The translations under genes and the position numbers were made by a program. From positions 1 to 64,000 of the forward strand of contig JAOQAI010000009.1 of the NCBI GenBank assembly GCA_025963645.1: 64,000 nucleotides of DNA, written 5' to 3'. Source of the stretch: Flaviaestuariibacter sp. (GTDB taxonomy: Bacteria > Bacteroidota > Bacteroidia > Chitinophagales > Chitinophagaceae). Below, piece after piece: positions 1 to 8,735 of this stretch; the first letter of the stretch is position 1, and the number at the start of each line of letters is the position of its first letter. The notes below the pieces were generated by a model, which was not told where the DNA came from, ran no database searches, and worked only from the letters and a program-made list of their open reading frames with translations.

Positions 1-59
1 CCCTCATACTGCTTTAACGCGGACACAATCTGCGTCTCTGTGAATTTTTGCTTTTTCAT
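1..59 (-). CDS. IS3-family transposase OrfA, N-terminal fragment (runs off the left edge)
   Basis: Reading leftward from an ATG at 59 gives MKKQKFTETQIVSALKQYE, which matches the start of the helix-turn-helix OrfA protein of IS3-family (IS407/IS51-like) insertion sequences. OrfA binds the element's ends and is normally joined to the DDE catalytic part, OrfB, by a programmed frameshift. Only about 19 residues are inside the window, so whether the element is intact cannot be judged. The element's end should lie in the 60-150 stretch, but I could not define a terminal repeat without the other end. Confidence 0.7.
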   Translation of the reverse strand, partial: MKKQKFTETQIVSALKQYE

Positions 60-183
60 ATTTGACAATTTAAATTTAAACTCCAAGAGCCTAATTCGTA
101 ACTGTCCTAATATCTGAGAAGGCTACAAAAATGATAAGGCTTCAGTAGCTCTTAACAAAATATCAATAGACCTACGAATGTCG

Positions 184-202
184 GTTACCAAAAATTGGTA
201 AC
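184..202. promoter_or_regulatory. Palindromic operator upstream of parDE
   Basis: GTTACCAAAAATTGGTAAC is a perfect palindrome (8-bp arms around AAA) ending 21 bases before the antitoxin start codon. ParD-type antitoxins are ribbon-helix-helix proteins that repress their own operon at such sites, so this is the likely autoregulatory operator. That role is inferred from position and symmetry. Confidence 0.6.
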
Positions 203-223
203 TTTATTTCTAAATTCAAAACC

Positions 224-475
224 ATGGGACGCAATACCGCCATATCATTAGGCGATCACTTTGAAAGCTTTGTTGACAACCGGGTTTCGGCAGGCAGATT
301 TAAAAATGCAAGCGAGGTCATAAGAGCGGGGCTTCGGCTATTGGAAGAAGAAGAAACTAAAATAGTAGCGTTAAAAAAAGCAGTGGAAGACGGTTTTGAG
401 AGTGGATTAGCTAACGGCTTTGACGCTAAAAAGCATCTCCAAAATTTGAAAGCCGCTAAAGCGAAAAATGGCTAA
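224..475 (+). CDS. parD: ParD-family antitoxin (ribbon-helix-helix)
   Basis: This 83-residue protein is the antitoxin of a type II toxin-antitoxin pair. The N-terminal 45 residues have the CopG/ParD pattern: a beta-strand near ISLGDHF, then the helix segment around NASEVIRAGLRLLEEEE that binds DNA as a dimer. The charged C-terminal half, roughly residues 46-83, would wrap the toxin and keep it inactive. It overlaps the next gene by 8 bases, so the two are translationally coupled, which is typical of ParDE. A palindrome just upstream is the likely binding site. Family assignment is firm; which ParE subfamily it inhibits is not visible. Confidence 0.88.
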   Translation: MGRNTAISLGDHFESFVDNRVSAGRFKNASEVIRAGLRLLEEEETKIVALKKAVEDGFESGLANGFDAKKHLQNLKAAKAKNG

Positions 476-767
476 CTACATTCTAACCAATAAAGCCGTT
501 GAAGATCTGTCAAGAATCTGGGAGTATAGTTTTGAAACCTGGTCAGAAGTGCAAGCCGATAAATATTATTACCTGCTTTTGGATTGCTGCCAGGAATTGG
601 CAGATGGAAAAGTGTTTGGGAAAACCTATGAAGAAATAGGCACCGGTATCCTCGGATTTAGAATTGGGGAACATATTATTTTCTACCGGAAGCAAAAAGG
701 CGATAAAATTGAGATCGCAAGGATATTACATAGCCGGATGGATTTGAAAAACAGAATGGAAGAATAA
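468..767 (+). CDS. parE: ParE/RelE-superfamily toxin
   Basis: This 99-residue protein is the toxin partner. The opening (YILTNKAVEDLSRIWEYS), the mid-protein helix and the C-terminal run FRIGEHIIFYRKQKG followed by IARILHSRMD are the classical ParE/RelE-fold signature. Characterised ParE proteins poison DNA gyrase; related RelE-fold toxins cut mRNA. The 'RILHSRMD' ending with no ribonuclease-type catalytic set favours the gyrase-directed ParE group. It starts inside the antitoxin's last codons. The pair sits beside an insertion-sequence end, so it may have been acquired. About 130 bases follow with no gene before ribBA on the other strand. Confidence 0.88.
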   Translation: MANYILTNKAVEDLSRIWEYSFETWSEVQADKYYYLLLDCCQELADGKVFGKTYEEIGTGILGFRIGEHIIFYRKQKGDKIEIARILHSRMDLKNRMEE

Positions 768-897
768 AACTGCATTTACTAACAACGTGGCTAGTTTGTT
801 CCCAGCCAAAGCCTGCAATTCTTACATTATTAAAACTAATTCTCTTACAGAAACCGGCTTGGAACAAGATGCCATACTGCCACACCCTAAGCAAGCT

Positions 898-2094
898 TTA
901 TAAAATCTCGTGCCCCAGCTTATCCCGCTTTGTATTCAAATACTTTTCGTTATGCGGGTTAGAATCAATGCGGATGGGAACGCTATCCACGATCTCCAGC
1001 CCGTAACCGATCAAGCCTACCCGCTTTTTAGGGTTATTGCTGATAAGTTTGATCTTGCAAATGTCGAGGTGCCGCAATATCTGGGCGCCCACGCCATAAT
1101 CCCGCTGGTCCATCTGAAAGCCAAGGTGCAGGTTGGCTTCTACGGTGTCCATACCTTCCTCCTGCAAACGGTAGGCTTTCAGCTTGTTCAGCAGCCCGAT
1201 GCCGCGGCCTTCCTGGTTCATATATAAGATAGCGCCTTTGCCTTCTTTCTCCACCATCTGCATAGCCATGTGCAGTTGCTCGCCGCAATCGCAACGCAAG
1301 GAACCTAAAATATCGCCGGTGAAGCAGGAGGAATGCACCCGCACCAAAACGGGTTCGCCTTTCTCCCATGATCCCTTCACTAAAGCCAAGTGTTCATTGC
1401 TGGAACCTTTTTCCTGGAAAGCGATCAATTTAAAATGCCCGAACTGCGTGGGCATATCTACCCGCACAATTTCTTCGATAAGAGAATCCTGCTTCAGGCG
1501 GTACTCAATAAGGTCTTTTATAGAGATGATCTTGAAATCGAAGCGCTCCGCCACTTCCTTTAGTTGTGGCAGGCGGGCCATGGTGCCGTCTTCGTTCAAT
1601 ATTTCAACCAACACACCGGCGGGTTCAAAGCCTGCCAGGCGGGCAAGGTCGGCGGCGGCTTCTGTGTGCCCGGCGCGGCGCAACACGCCACCTTTTTTTG
1701 CCCGCAAAGGAAATATATGCCCAGGCTTGCCCAGGTCTTCCGGCTTTGTGGCCGGGTCAATGAGCGCCTGGATGGTTTTAGAACGATCGTGTGTGGAAAT
1801 GCCGGTGGTGCAACCATGACCCAGCAGGTCAACGGAAACGGTAAATGCCGTTTCGTGGAGTGCCGTATTATTATTCACCATCAGCTCCAGTCCCAATTCA
1901 TCGCAACGGTCTTCCGGCAAGCCGATGCAAATCAATCCGCGGCCATGCCTGCTCATAAAATTCACCACTTCCGGGGTCACGTTTCGCGCAGCGGTTATGA
2001 AATCGCCTTCGTTCTCGCGGTCTTCGTCATCCACCACAATCACCAGTTTTCCGGCTCGTATATCTTCAATAGCGCTTTCGATAGAATGCAGCAT
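898..2094 (-). CDS. ribBA: RibBA: 3,4-dihydroxy-2-butanone-4-phosphate synthase / GTP cyclohydrolase II
   Basis: A 398-residue bifunctional enzyme that supplies both precursors of riboflavin: the RibB half converts ribulose 5-phosphate to the four-carbon unit and the RibA half opens GTP. The RibB domain (about 1-200) shows the acidic metal site [10 protein letters not shown] at 22-31 and [15 protein letters not shown] near 141-155. The RibA domain (about 205-398) shows the zinc cysteines in [20 protein letters not shown] (Cys257, 268, 270) and the catalytic stretch NQEGRGIGL near 293-301. Full length for the fused family, ATG start. It is a lone gene; no FMN riboswitch was recognisable in the 170 bases upstream. 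Confidence 0.97.
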   Translation of the reverse strand: MLHSIESAIEDIRAGKLVIVVDDEDRENEGDFITAARNVTPEVVNFMSRHGRGLICIGLPEDRCDELGLELMVNNNTALHETAFTVSVDLLGHGCTTGISTHDRSKTIQALIDPATKPEDLGKPGHIFPLRAKKGGVLRRAGHTEAAADLARLAGFEPAGVLVEILNEDGTMARLPQLKEVAERFDFKIISIKDLIEYRLKQDSLIEEIVRVDMPTQFGHFKLIAFQEKGSSNEHLALVKGSWEKGEPVLVRVHSSCFTGDILGSLRCDCGEQLHMAMQMVEKEGKGAILYMNQEGRGIGLLNKLKAYRLQEEGMDTVEANLHLGFQMDQRDYGVGAQILRHLDICKIKLISNNPKKRVGLIGYGLEIVDSVPIRIDSNPHNEKYLNTKRDKLGHEIL

Positions 2095-2267
2095 GTATCA
2101 ATTTTGGACAAAGTTAAGCGGGATGCCTGCAAGAAAAGGTTGATAATGCAGCGTTTGCCATTTTTTAACTGCCTCAAGGTGGCGCTGGTATTTCATGGAA
2201 TATTAATATTTGCTCCCGCAGAGTTGTTCTATTTTTCACTTTCTTTGCAAACGAAAACAAAAACTAT

Positions 2268-5200
2268 ATGCTCAAGAGATTATTGTGCTTGCTGACAATT
2301 GTATTGTTGGCTTCCAGCTATGCTTTTTCGCAGGTAACCACCAGTAGCCTTACCGGAACGGTAAGAGAGAGCGCTGGTCAAAACCTGGCTGGCGCTACCA
2401 TCAGCGCTACGCACCAGCCAACGGGCACCCGCTACACCGGTGTATCGCAAACGAATGGTCAATTCACCATTTCCAACATGCGTACCGGCGGTCCGTACCT
2501 TGTAACGATTACTTATGTAGGGTATGAAACACAAACCTTCAACGACATCTTTCTTCAACTGGGTGAGGCGACCATCCTGAACACTACGCTGCCAAAGGCA
2601 AATACGACTTTACAGCAAGTGGTGGTAACTTCTACTGCCCGTAATGCTATCTTAAATGCTAACCGTACCGGCGCCACTACCAATATCGGTCGTGCCCAGA
2701 TCCAAACGCTACCAAGCATTAGCCGCAGCATCAATGATCTGACGCGTTTAACGCCGCAGGCAAATGGTACCTCCATCGGTGGTGGTAACTATCGCCAGAA
2801 CTTTATTACGGTTGACGGCTCTGACTTCAATAACAACTTCGGTATCGGTACGAACCTGCCTGCAGGCGGATCGCCGATCTCTTTAGATGCATTGGATGAG
2901 ATCTCCGTGAGCGTGACGCCTTACGATATCCGTCAATCAGGTTTTATCGGTAGCGCTATTAATGCCGTTACCCGCTCAGGCACCAATAACTTCAGCGGTT
3001 CCGTTTATCGCTACTGGCGTTCCGAAAAGCAGCAAGGAGATAAAGTGGGTGATATTACGTTTACCCGCGTGCCTTTTAACTTTGAGCAATATGGCGCCCG
3101 CATCGGCGGACCGATCATTAAGAACAAACTTTTCTTCTTTACCAATTTTGAGACAGAGAACCAGCCACGTCAGGTGCAAACACGTGTCGCTTCTTCTCCG
3201 GGCAATCCTCCAAACAATACCAATATTGCCCGTCCTTCGGTAGCGGAGTTGACCGACATCAGCAATTACTTAAGAGAAAAGTATGGTTATGAAACCGGTG
3301 CTTTCGACAACTACAATACAGAAGTGGTGCGCCGTAAATTCTTAGCCCGCCTTGACTGGAACATTTCTTCCAAACATCGCTTTAACGTACGTTACAACCA
3401 GGTAGAGGGTAGCTCTCCTTCCCCGATGAGTACGTCGAGAACCGGTTCCAATGTATCCTACCCAGGTCAGGCAGGTCCCCAGGGTCCTACCACCTTATGG
3501 TTCCAGAACTCCAACTATTTCCAGGGTGAGAACTTTTATTCTTTCGCGGCGGAGTTAAACTCCAGCTTTGGTTCGAATATCACTAATACCTTCCGTGGTA
3601 ACTATACCAACCAGGATGATTCCCGCCAATCAAATAGCCAGATATTCCCGTTTGTTGACATCCTGAAAGATGGCGACATCTTTACTTCTTTTGGCTATGA
3701 GCCCTTCAGCTTTGGAAATATCCGCCAGGTAAAAACCTACAACTTCGTAGATAACCTAACCTTGAATGTAAATAACCACCGCTTATTGTTTGGTGTGCAG
3801 TATGAAACCAGCCGCACCACAAACGGCTTCCAGCGTTTTGCCACCAGCTATTACAAGTTTAACTCCTTTGAGGATTTTAAAAATGGAGCGAAACCAACCG
3901 ATTTCGCTTTGACTTATTCTTTGCTGCCGGGTTATGAGCAAGCTTTCCCTAGCTTTAAGTTTGATCAATACAGCGCCTACGTACAGGATGAGATCACAAT
4001 CAATCCACGCTTCCGCATGACATTAGGACTTCGTGCCGATATGCCCACTTTTCCGGATGTAACAGAGATCCGTACACACCGCCTGATTGATAGCCTCACC
4101 TTTGCGAATGGCGAAAAAGTGAACACCGGCAACCTTCCTAAATCACAAATCATGTGGTCTCCGCGGGTAGGTTTTAACTGGGATGTGAACGGCGACCGTT
4201 CCTTCCAGCTTCGTGGCGGTACAGGTATCTTCAGCGGACGTGTTCCTTTCGTTTGGATCGTCAGCCAATCGGGTGATGCCGGTTTGTTGCAGGTAACACA
4301 GGCCTTCAATGGTACAGCTAACACCCCTGGGCCGTTCAATCCTGATCCAAATGCTTACCGTCCTACCACACAGCCGAAGCCAGGTGAAATCATTCCGGGT
4401 ACAGTAACAGCCCTGGCGGAGGATTTCAAATTCCCGCAAACCTGGAAGACTACTTTAGCAATGGATAAGCGTTTAGGCAAAGGTTTTGTTTTCTCTATAG
4501 AAGGTATTTACCAGAAAGATATCAATACAGCCATCTTCCGTAATGCCAATTTAGTAGCACCACAACCGTTAAATATCCCAGGCTATCCTGACAACCGTTT
4601 GATCTATCCAAACGCTATTCCTCAGAAGTTCATCAATACCTTGAATAATGCAGGTCGCCCTGTAACGAATGGTACGGTTGGTTTCAACCCGATCATCTTA
4701 GACAATGGCAACAAAGGCTATTATGCTTCATTGACACTGAAACTGGACAAGCAATTCAGCAGGGGATTTTCTGCCAACGTGGCTTATACAAAATCAATTG
4801 CCAGCAACCTGTTTGATGGTGGTGGCGACCAGCCGCTTTCAGCGTGGCAGGGAACAGCCAGCGTTAATGGTAACAACGATTTCCGCCTGGGCAACTCCGG
4901 TTTCGTAGTGCCTGACCGTGTAATTGCCGCAGTGTCTTACCGTAAAGAATATCTGAAGCATTTGGCTACCACCATTTCCGTTTTCTATGAAGGTGGTATT
5001 CAAGGTCGTTTCTCTTATGTTTATTCTACTGATTTCAACCGCGATGGTGCTGCCAATAACCTGGATCTGATCTACATTCCAAAAGATCCGTCTGAGATCA
5101 CCTTCGTTGATCGTCCTGCTTCTGCCGGGACGAATGGCGTAGCTTATTCAGCTAAGCAACAAAGCGACCTGTTCTTTGCCTTTGTTGAACAAGACAAATA

Positions 5201-5576
5201 CCTGAGAAACCACAAGGGTCAATATGCAGAACGCAACGGTGCACAAACGCCTTGGCGCAACCAGTTTGATGTAAGATTGCTGCAGGATGTTTTCACTAAT
5301 ATTGGCAAGAAGCGCAACACTATTCAATTCAGTGTTGATGTGTTCAACTTTGCTAATTTGCTGAATCCAAACTGGGGTATTATCCGCTCCACGAATGCTA
5401 CTGCCCTGTTAGTACCGCAAAACGTAGCAGCATTAACTCCAGGCGGTGCTACACGCCCTACTTTCTGGCTGAACACGGTAAACAACCGTCCGGTTACAGA
5501 ATCGTTCCGGGATAACGTTAGCATCTCTTCTACTTATTACATGCAGTTTGGTTTACGTTACCTTTTTGGCAACTAA
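2268..5576 (+). CDS. Oar-like TonB-dependent outer-membrane receptor
   Basis: A 1102-residue outer-membrane protein with a signal peptide ending near FSQ (about residue 22). A carboxypeptidase-regulatory-like beta-sandwich follows (about 25-110, with TGTVRESAGQNLAGATI), then a TonB plug (about 115-240, NDLTRLTPQ and GGNYRQNFITVDGSDFNN) and a long beta-barrel ending in YMQFGLRYLFGN. The segment NAVTRSGTNNFSGSVYRYWR and the overall length fit the Oar/TonB 'carboxypeptidase regulatory' group rather than SusC. There is no SusD gene beside it and no linked degradation genes, so the substrate is unknown. It is a single-gene unit closed by a strong terminator. Confidence 0.92.
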   Translation: MLKRLLCLLTIVLLASSYAFSQVTTSSLTGTVRESAGQNLAGATISATHQPTGTRYTGVSQTNGQFTISNMRTGGPYLVTITYVGYETQTFNDIFLQLGEATILNTTLPKANTTLQQVVVTSTARNAILNANRTGATTNIGRAQIQTLPSISRSINDLTRLTPQANGTSIGGGNYRQNFITVDGSDFNNNFGIGTNLPAGGSPISLDALDEISVSVTPYDIRQSGFIGSAINAVTRSGTNNFSGSVYRYWRSEKQQGDKVGDITFTRVPFNFEQYGARIGGPIIKNKLFFFTNFETENQPRQVQTRVASSPGNPPNNTNIARPSVAELTDISNYLREKYGYETGAFDNYNTEVVRRKFLARLDWNISSKHRFNVRYNQVEGSSPSPMSTSRTGSNVSYPGQAGPQGPTTLWFQNSNYFQGENFYSFAAELNSSFGSNITNTFRGNYTNQDDSRQSNSQIFPFVDILKDGDIFTSFGYEPFSFGNIRQVKTYNFVDNLTLNVNNHRLLFGVQYETSRTTNGFQRFATSYYKFNSFEDFKNGAKPTDFALTYSLLPGYEQAFPSFKFDQYSAYVQDEITINPRFRMTLGLRADMPTFPDVTEIRTHRLIDSLTFANGEKVNTGNLPKSQIMWSPRVGFNWDVNGDRSFQLRGGTGIFSGRVPFVWIVSQSGDAGLLQVTQAFNGTANTPGPFNPDPNAYRPTTQPKPGEIIPGTVTALAEDFKFPQTWKTTLAMDKRLGKGFVFSIEGIYQKDINTAIFRNANLVAPQPLNIPGYPDNRLIYPNAIPQKFINTLNNAGRPVTNGTVGFNPIILDNGNKGYYASLTLKLDKQFSRGFSANVAYTKSIASNLFDGGGDQPLSAWQGTASVNGNNDFRLGNSGFVVPDRVIAAVSYRKEYLKHLATTISVFYEGGIQGRFSYVYSTDFNRDGAANNLDLIYIPKDPSEITFVDRPASAGTNGVAYSAKQQSDLFFAFVEQDKYLRNHKGQYAERNGAQTPWRNQFDVRLLQDVFTNIGKKRNTIQFSVDVFNFANLLNPNWGIIRSTNATALLVPQNVAALTPGGATRPTFWLNTVNNRPVTESFRDNVSISSTYYMQFGLRYLFGN

Positions 5577-5599
5577 GAAATCAGCATGATCACTTTTAA

Positions 5600-5631
5600 A
5601 ATCCCGGCTACTTGAGTAGCCGGGATTTTTT
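5600..5631 (+). terminator. Rho-independent terminator of the Oar-like receptor gene
   Basis: A perfect 12-bp stem (arms 5600-5611 and 5616-5627) with a TTGA loop is followed by a T run. It lies 23 bases after the receptor stop codon. Confidence 0.93.
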
Positions 5632-5883
5632 ATCAATAAACTGTAATCATACGGGATATTGTTTTCAAGAGGCAGATAGTTAGGACATATTTACTATGTG
5701 AAAAATCAGACTGCTTTTGCCAAAAGGAAATCTACTCAGCGCCATATAGTGACAGTAGTATAAATATCCTAAATGCTGCTGCTATCAAGGGTAGAACCTT
5801 ATGCTTCCCAGAAGGAAGTATAAGGGTTCAATACGAATCCAATTATTTACTAAGAACAAAGCACTAGGCTTTACCCAACAAAA
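5632..5883. other. Intergenic stretch, no gene seen
   Basis: About 250 bases of AT-rich sequence between two terminators. No open frame with coding character, no RNA gene and no clear repeat was seen here. Together with the flanking terminators it fills the gap between the receptor and the small barrel gene. Confidence 0.6.
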
Positions 5884-5917
5884 ATCCCGGACACAAATTG
5901 TGTCCGGGATTTTTTTA
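5884..5917. terminator. Bidirectional terminator, mainly for the minus-strand barrel gene
   Basis: An 11-12-bp perfect stem (ATCCCGGACAC and its complement at 5900-5910) with A and T runs on the two sides lies about 30 bases past the stop codon of the minus-strand gene. It also resembles, in its ATCCCGG core, the terminator at 5600. Confidence 0.88.
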
Positions 5918-5943
5918 TAAACTGACTTTAATTAGAAATGCAA

Positions 5944-6546
5944 TTATTGTTTGAACCAAACCGCTAATCCTACTTGGAAACCAGATGATGTCATTTCAGG
6001 ATTTGCATCAATTTTCGAAAGATTGGAAAGCCCATGGTTATAACGAACATTGCCGCCAATCATACCCTTGCGATAGCCTAAGCCTATACCAGCGGATATC
6101 GCCGTATTTTTAAATTCCTTGCTCAAAAGATCAATGCTCGACTCCACGCCGGCTTTATCCGTGATCAATTGCCTGCCTTGCACTAAAATGCCGAACTGGG
6201 GGCCAATCTCCGCATAAAATCCTACTGTTGTTTTAAATTGCAGCATTACCGGAATGTTCACGTATTGCAGCCGCATGGTATTTTTTGTTACCGCCGCCGC
6301 ATTGGTGAACTTAGCTCCCTCGCCCGAATAGATTAACTCTGGCTGAATACTGAAATCTTCTTTAAAGGGTATGTTGAAAAACATACCGGCATGCACACTG
6401 GTTCTCGCTTTGTAATTAACAGCATTGTTCACATTCAGGTTATAAATATTAGCCCCGGCTTTCAGGCCACCAAAATAGCTTCGTTGCGCCTGGGAGGCAG
6501 TAAAGCAGGTTGCCAGTAGCCCAACGAAAAGAAAACGTTTTCTCAT
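5944..6546 (-). CDS. Small outer-membrane beta-barrel protein (porin-like, PorT/OMP_b-brl family)
   Basis: A 200-residue protein when started at the ATG at 6546, which gives a clean signal peptide (MRKRFLFVGLLATCFTASQAQ); the frame extends upstream but that part looks non-coding. The mature protein has alternating strands: YFGGLKAGANIYNLN, AGMFFNIPFKEDFSIQPELIYSG cut by a turn, and a final strand ending SGFQVGLAVWFKQ with an aromatic near the end. This is the pattern of the eight-stranded 'outer membrane protein beta-barrel' families common in Bacteroidota. Its function is unknown. A single gene with its own terminator. Confidence 0.85.
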   Translation of the reverse strand: MRKRFLFVGLLATCFTASQAQRSYFGGLKAGANIYNLNVNNAVNYKARTSVHAGMFFNIPFKEDFSIQPELIYSGEGAKFTNAAAVTKNTMRLQYVNIPVMLQFKTTVGFYAEIGPQFGILVQGRQLITDKAGVESSIDLLSKEFKNTAISAGIGLGYRKGMIGGNVRYNHGLSNLSKIDANPEMTSSGFQVGLAVWFKQ

Positions 6547-6712
6547 AATAAGTATTTTAAAAGAAGTTGTCTGATTGGCGATAAAAGTATAACAATATTT
6601 CAAACCAGCTATTGGAATTGTGAAGGATTGCAGCGATTATGGGATGCTTAACGGAAAAATAATTTCATGGGTAAAGACACATACTGCGACCCTAACCAGG
6701 GATTAACACACA

Positions 6713-7588
6713 TTAAATTAATATCGGCAACTTTTCCTTCCGCCCCCAACCCCATTGTAAAAAATGAGGCATGGCCCTGCCCCATGTTTCCACATCGTGT
6801 TTACCATCTTCATAATTAATATACACAATGTCTTTGTCAGGAATGCCCTGGTCTTTTAGATTTTTAACCAGGTCTGTCGTATCGTCTATAGAGTCTATGA
6901 TGCCGTTACCATTCCGGTCAGCTGTTTCGTCCAAAGAACCAGTCGTAAAATAAAAGCGCTGTCCCGGGCGACTGTTACCTTCCTTTACTTGCCGGTGCAT
7001 GATACGGTCGGTCTCCTCATCATAGCCATCATCCAAATCTTTCGTACGCCACCAAAGCGAGCCCGAAAAAACGCCGGCTATGGAAAATTTTTCGGGATGG
7101 TTCCATGCCATATCAATCGCTGTCAACCCGCCAAGCGAAAAGCCCGCTACCGAACAATTGAGAAATGATTCAATACAGTATTCGGAATGTATATAAGGAA
7201 TCAGTTTATCAATAATAAACGACGAGTACGCTGCTGCCCTTGAACCGCGGCTTTTAAAATCCAAAACATTTGCCGTACCGTATTCCAGCATTCGTTTGGC
7301 ACCTGCATAAATGCCTACGCACAGAACAGGCAGAATTTTATTGGCTTCCAACAATTCGTTCAGCATATTTCCAAATTGCATTTTCGGAAGGTCTTGCCCA
7401 TCGTTGATTAGGAGCAAGGATAATTCGGAGGGATTGGAAATATTTTTAGGCAGGTAAAATTCAACGGTTACATAGCGCCGCAAAGCTGTTGAATAGATTA
7501 GCTTTCTTTCCACCACAATCACCGACAACTCCGTCATTTGCATAGCGCCAAAAATAAGCTGCAAAACTTGTCCACCGGTAATGAACAT
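6713..7588 (-). CDS. Esterase-family alpha/beta hydrolase (enterochelin-esterase-like)
   Basis: A protein of up to 291 residues with the alpha/beta-hydrolase esterase pattern: LLINDGQDLP after the first strands, the nucleophile elbow SVAGFSLGGLTAIDMAW around residues 147-163, a late acid region near FYFTTGSLDETADRNGNG, and the catalytic His in DGKHDVETWGRAMPHFLQW. This is the Fes/esterase-D-like family that cleaves esters or small amide links. Starts at 7543 or 7537 (MQM...) are equally plausible and would remove a poorly matching N-terminus. It is divergent from the ATP-grasp gene at 7678, and I infer it belongs to the same metabolic cluster. Its substrate cannot be read from sequence. Confidence 0.85.
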   Translation of the reverse strand: MFITGGQVLQLIFGAMQMTELSVIVVERKLIYSTALRRYVTVEFYLPKNISNPSELSLLLINDGQDLPKMQFGNMLNELLEANKILPVLCVGIYAGAKRMLEYGTANVLDFKSRGSRAAAYSSFIIDKLIPYIHSEYCIESFLNCSVAGFSLGGLTAIDMAWNHPEKFSIAGVFSGSLWWRTKDLDDGYDEETDRIMHRQVKEGNSRPGQRFYFTTGSLDETADRNGNGIIDSIDDTTDLVKNLKDQGIPDKDIVYINYEDGKHDVETWGRAMPHFLQWGWGRKEKLPILI

Positions 7589-7677
7589 TTATTGCGGCCG
7601 CAAACAAATTGTTTTTCGTGTTTAAAAATGTAGTTGTACTTTAAAGCACCCTTCTAACCAACATTTAAAAAACAAAC

Positions 7678-8631
7678 ATGAAAAAGATTGGAGTATTATT
7701 CGGCAAAGAGCGTTCGTTTCCAGAGGCATTAATAGAGAAAATTAATAGTAAAGGTTTGGAAGGCATTACTGCCGAACCTGTACGAATTGATAAAGCCATG
7801 CAGGGTGAATCGAGTGGCTACGCTGTCATTTTCGACCGCATTTCCCAAGACGTTCCGTTTTATCGTACCTGGTTAAAGAATGAAGCCTTGACAGGAACCG
7901 CAGTGATCAATAATCCTTTCTGGTGGAGTGCTGATGAAAAGTATTTCAACAATTGTTTGATGACAAAGCTGGGTGTGCCCATTCCTAAAACGGCTATTAT
8001 TCCATCGTACGAATTGCCCACAGATACTTCCAACGAATCATTTTCCAACCTTGGCTATCCGTTGGATTGGGATGCCATTTTTAGCTACACCGGCTTCCCC
8101 GCCTACATGAAACCGTATGCTGGTGGTGGCTGGAAAAATGTGTACAAGCTTCGCAACGCTGAAGAGTTTTTCCAGAAACATGCAGAAACAGAGCAGTTGG
8201 TAATGATGCTGCAGGAGGAGATCATTTTTGAAGAATACTACCGCATCTACTGCATCGGCCGCAAGTATATAAAGATCATGAGCTACGAGCCGCGCAACCC
8301 GCATCATCTGCGCTATGCAGCGGATTTTAAGCCTAGTGCAGAACGCATTAAGCAGATGGAAGACATTGTCTTGACCATCAACAATTATTTGGGGTATGAT
8401 TTCAATACCGTAGAATTAGCGGTTCGTGATGGCGTTCCTTATGCCATTGATTTCTGTAACCCTGCGCCAGATGCGGAACGCACCAGTGTTGGAGAAGAAA
8501 ACTTTGAATGGGTAGTGGAAAATGCCGCCAATTATGCTATCGAGCGGGCACAGTCGCAGAAAGATGGACAGGATAACTTGACATGGGGCGAGTATATTAA
8601 GCGGAGCGCAGGTGGTAGAGCGTTGGTGTAG
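7678..8631 (+). CDS. ATP-grasp domain protein (predicted carboxylate-amine/thiol ligase)
   Basis: A 317-residue cytosolic protein. The central and C-terminal parts have an ATP-grasp fold: PAYMKPYAGGGWKNVYKL (lysine plus glycine-rich loop, about 142-159), the hinge MLQEEIIFEEYYRIYCIG (about 180-197), and the metal-binding end FNTVELAVRDGVPYAIDFCN with acidic and Asn ligands (about 242-261). ATP-grasp enzymes activate a carboxylate as acyl phosphate and join it to an amine or thiol. It is followed, across a hairpin repeat, by a GCS2-type ligase on the same strand, which suggests the two act in one pathway. Substrate unknown. Confidence 0.85.
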   Translation: MKKIGVLFGKERSFPEALIEKINSKGLEGITAEPVRIDKAMQGESSGYAVIFDRISQDVPFYRTWLKNEALTGTAVINNPFWWSADEKYFNNCLMTKLGVPIPKTAIIPSYELPTDTSNESFSNLGYPLDWDAIFSYTGFPAYMKPYAGGGWKNVYKLRNAEEFFQKHAETEQLVMMLQEEIIFEEYYRIYCIGRKYIKIMSYEPRNPHHLRYAADFKPSAERIKQMEDIVLTINNYLGYDFNTVELAVRDGVPYAIDFCNPAPDAERTSVGEENFEWVVENAANYAIERAQSQKDGQDNLTWGEYIKRSAGGRALV

Positions 8632-8641
8632 ATAGATGACG

Positions 8642-8703
8642 GTTGACAGTTGTTAGATGACAGTATGGAGAGACCCGTCAACTGTCATCTAACAACTGTC
8701 AAC
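8642..8703. repeat. Perfect 23-bp inverted repeat between the two ligase genes
   Basis: Arms 8642-8664 and 8681-8703 are exact reverse complements with a 16-base loop and no T run. It resembles a REP-type intergenic palindrome more than a terminator, and the arm contains short internal repeats (TGACAGTTGTTAGATGACAG). It may stabilise or pause the transcript between the genes. Confidence 0.85.
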
Positions 8704-8735
8704 TTCAAAGAATAACAAAAGCTAAAAGAAGAATC

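Noticed and set aside
676..894. 72-codon minus-strand frame overlapping parE
   Set aside because: It mirrors the toxin gene, has no recognisable features and no start context.
2095..2267. FMN riboswitch upstream of ribBA
   Set aside because: None of the conserved RFN element segments or a long multi-stem leader could be recognised.
2268..5576. SusC-type polysaccharide utilisation locus
   Set aside because: There is no SusD gene or glycan-degrading gene nearby and the receptor fits the Oar group better.
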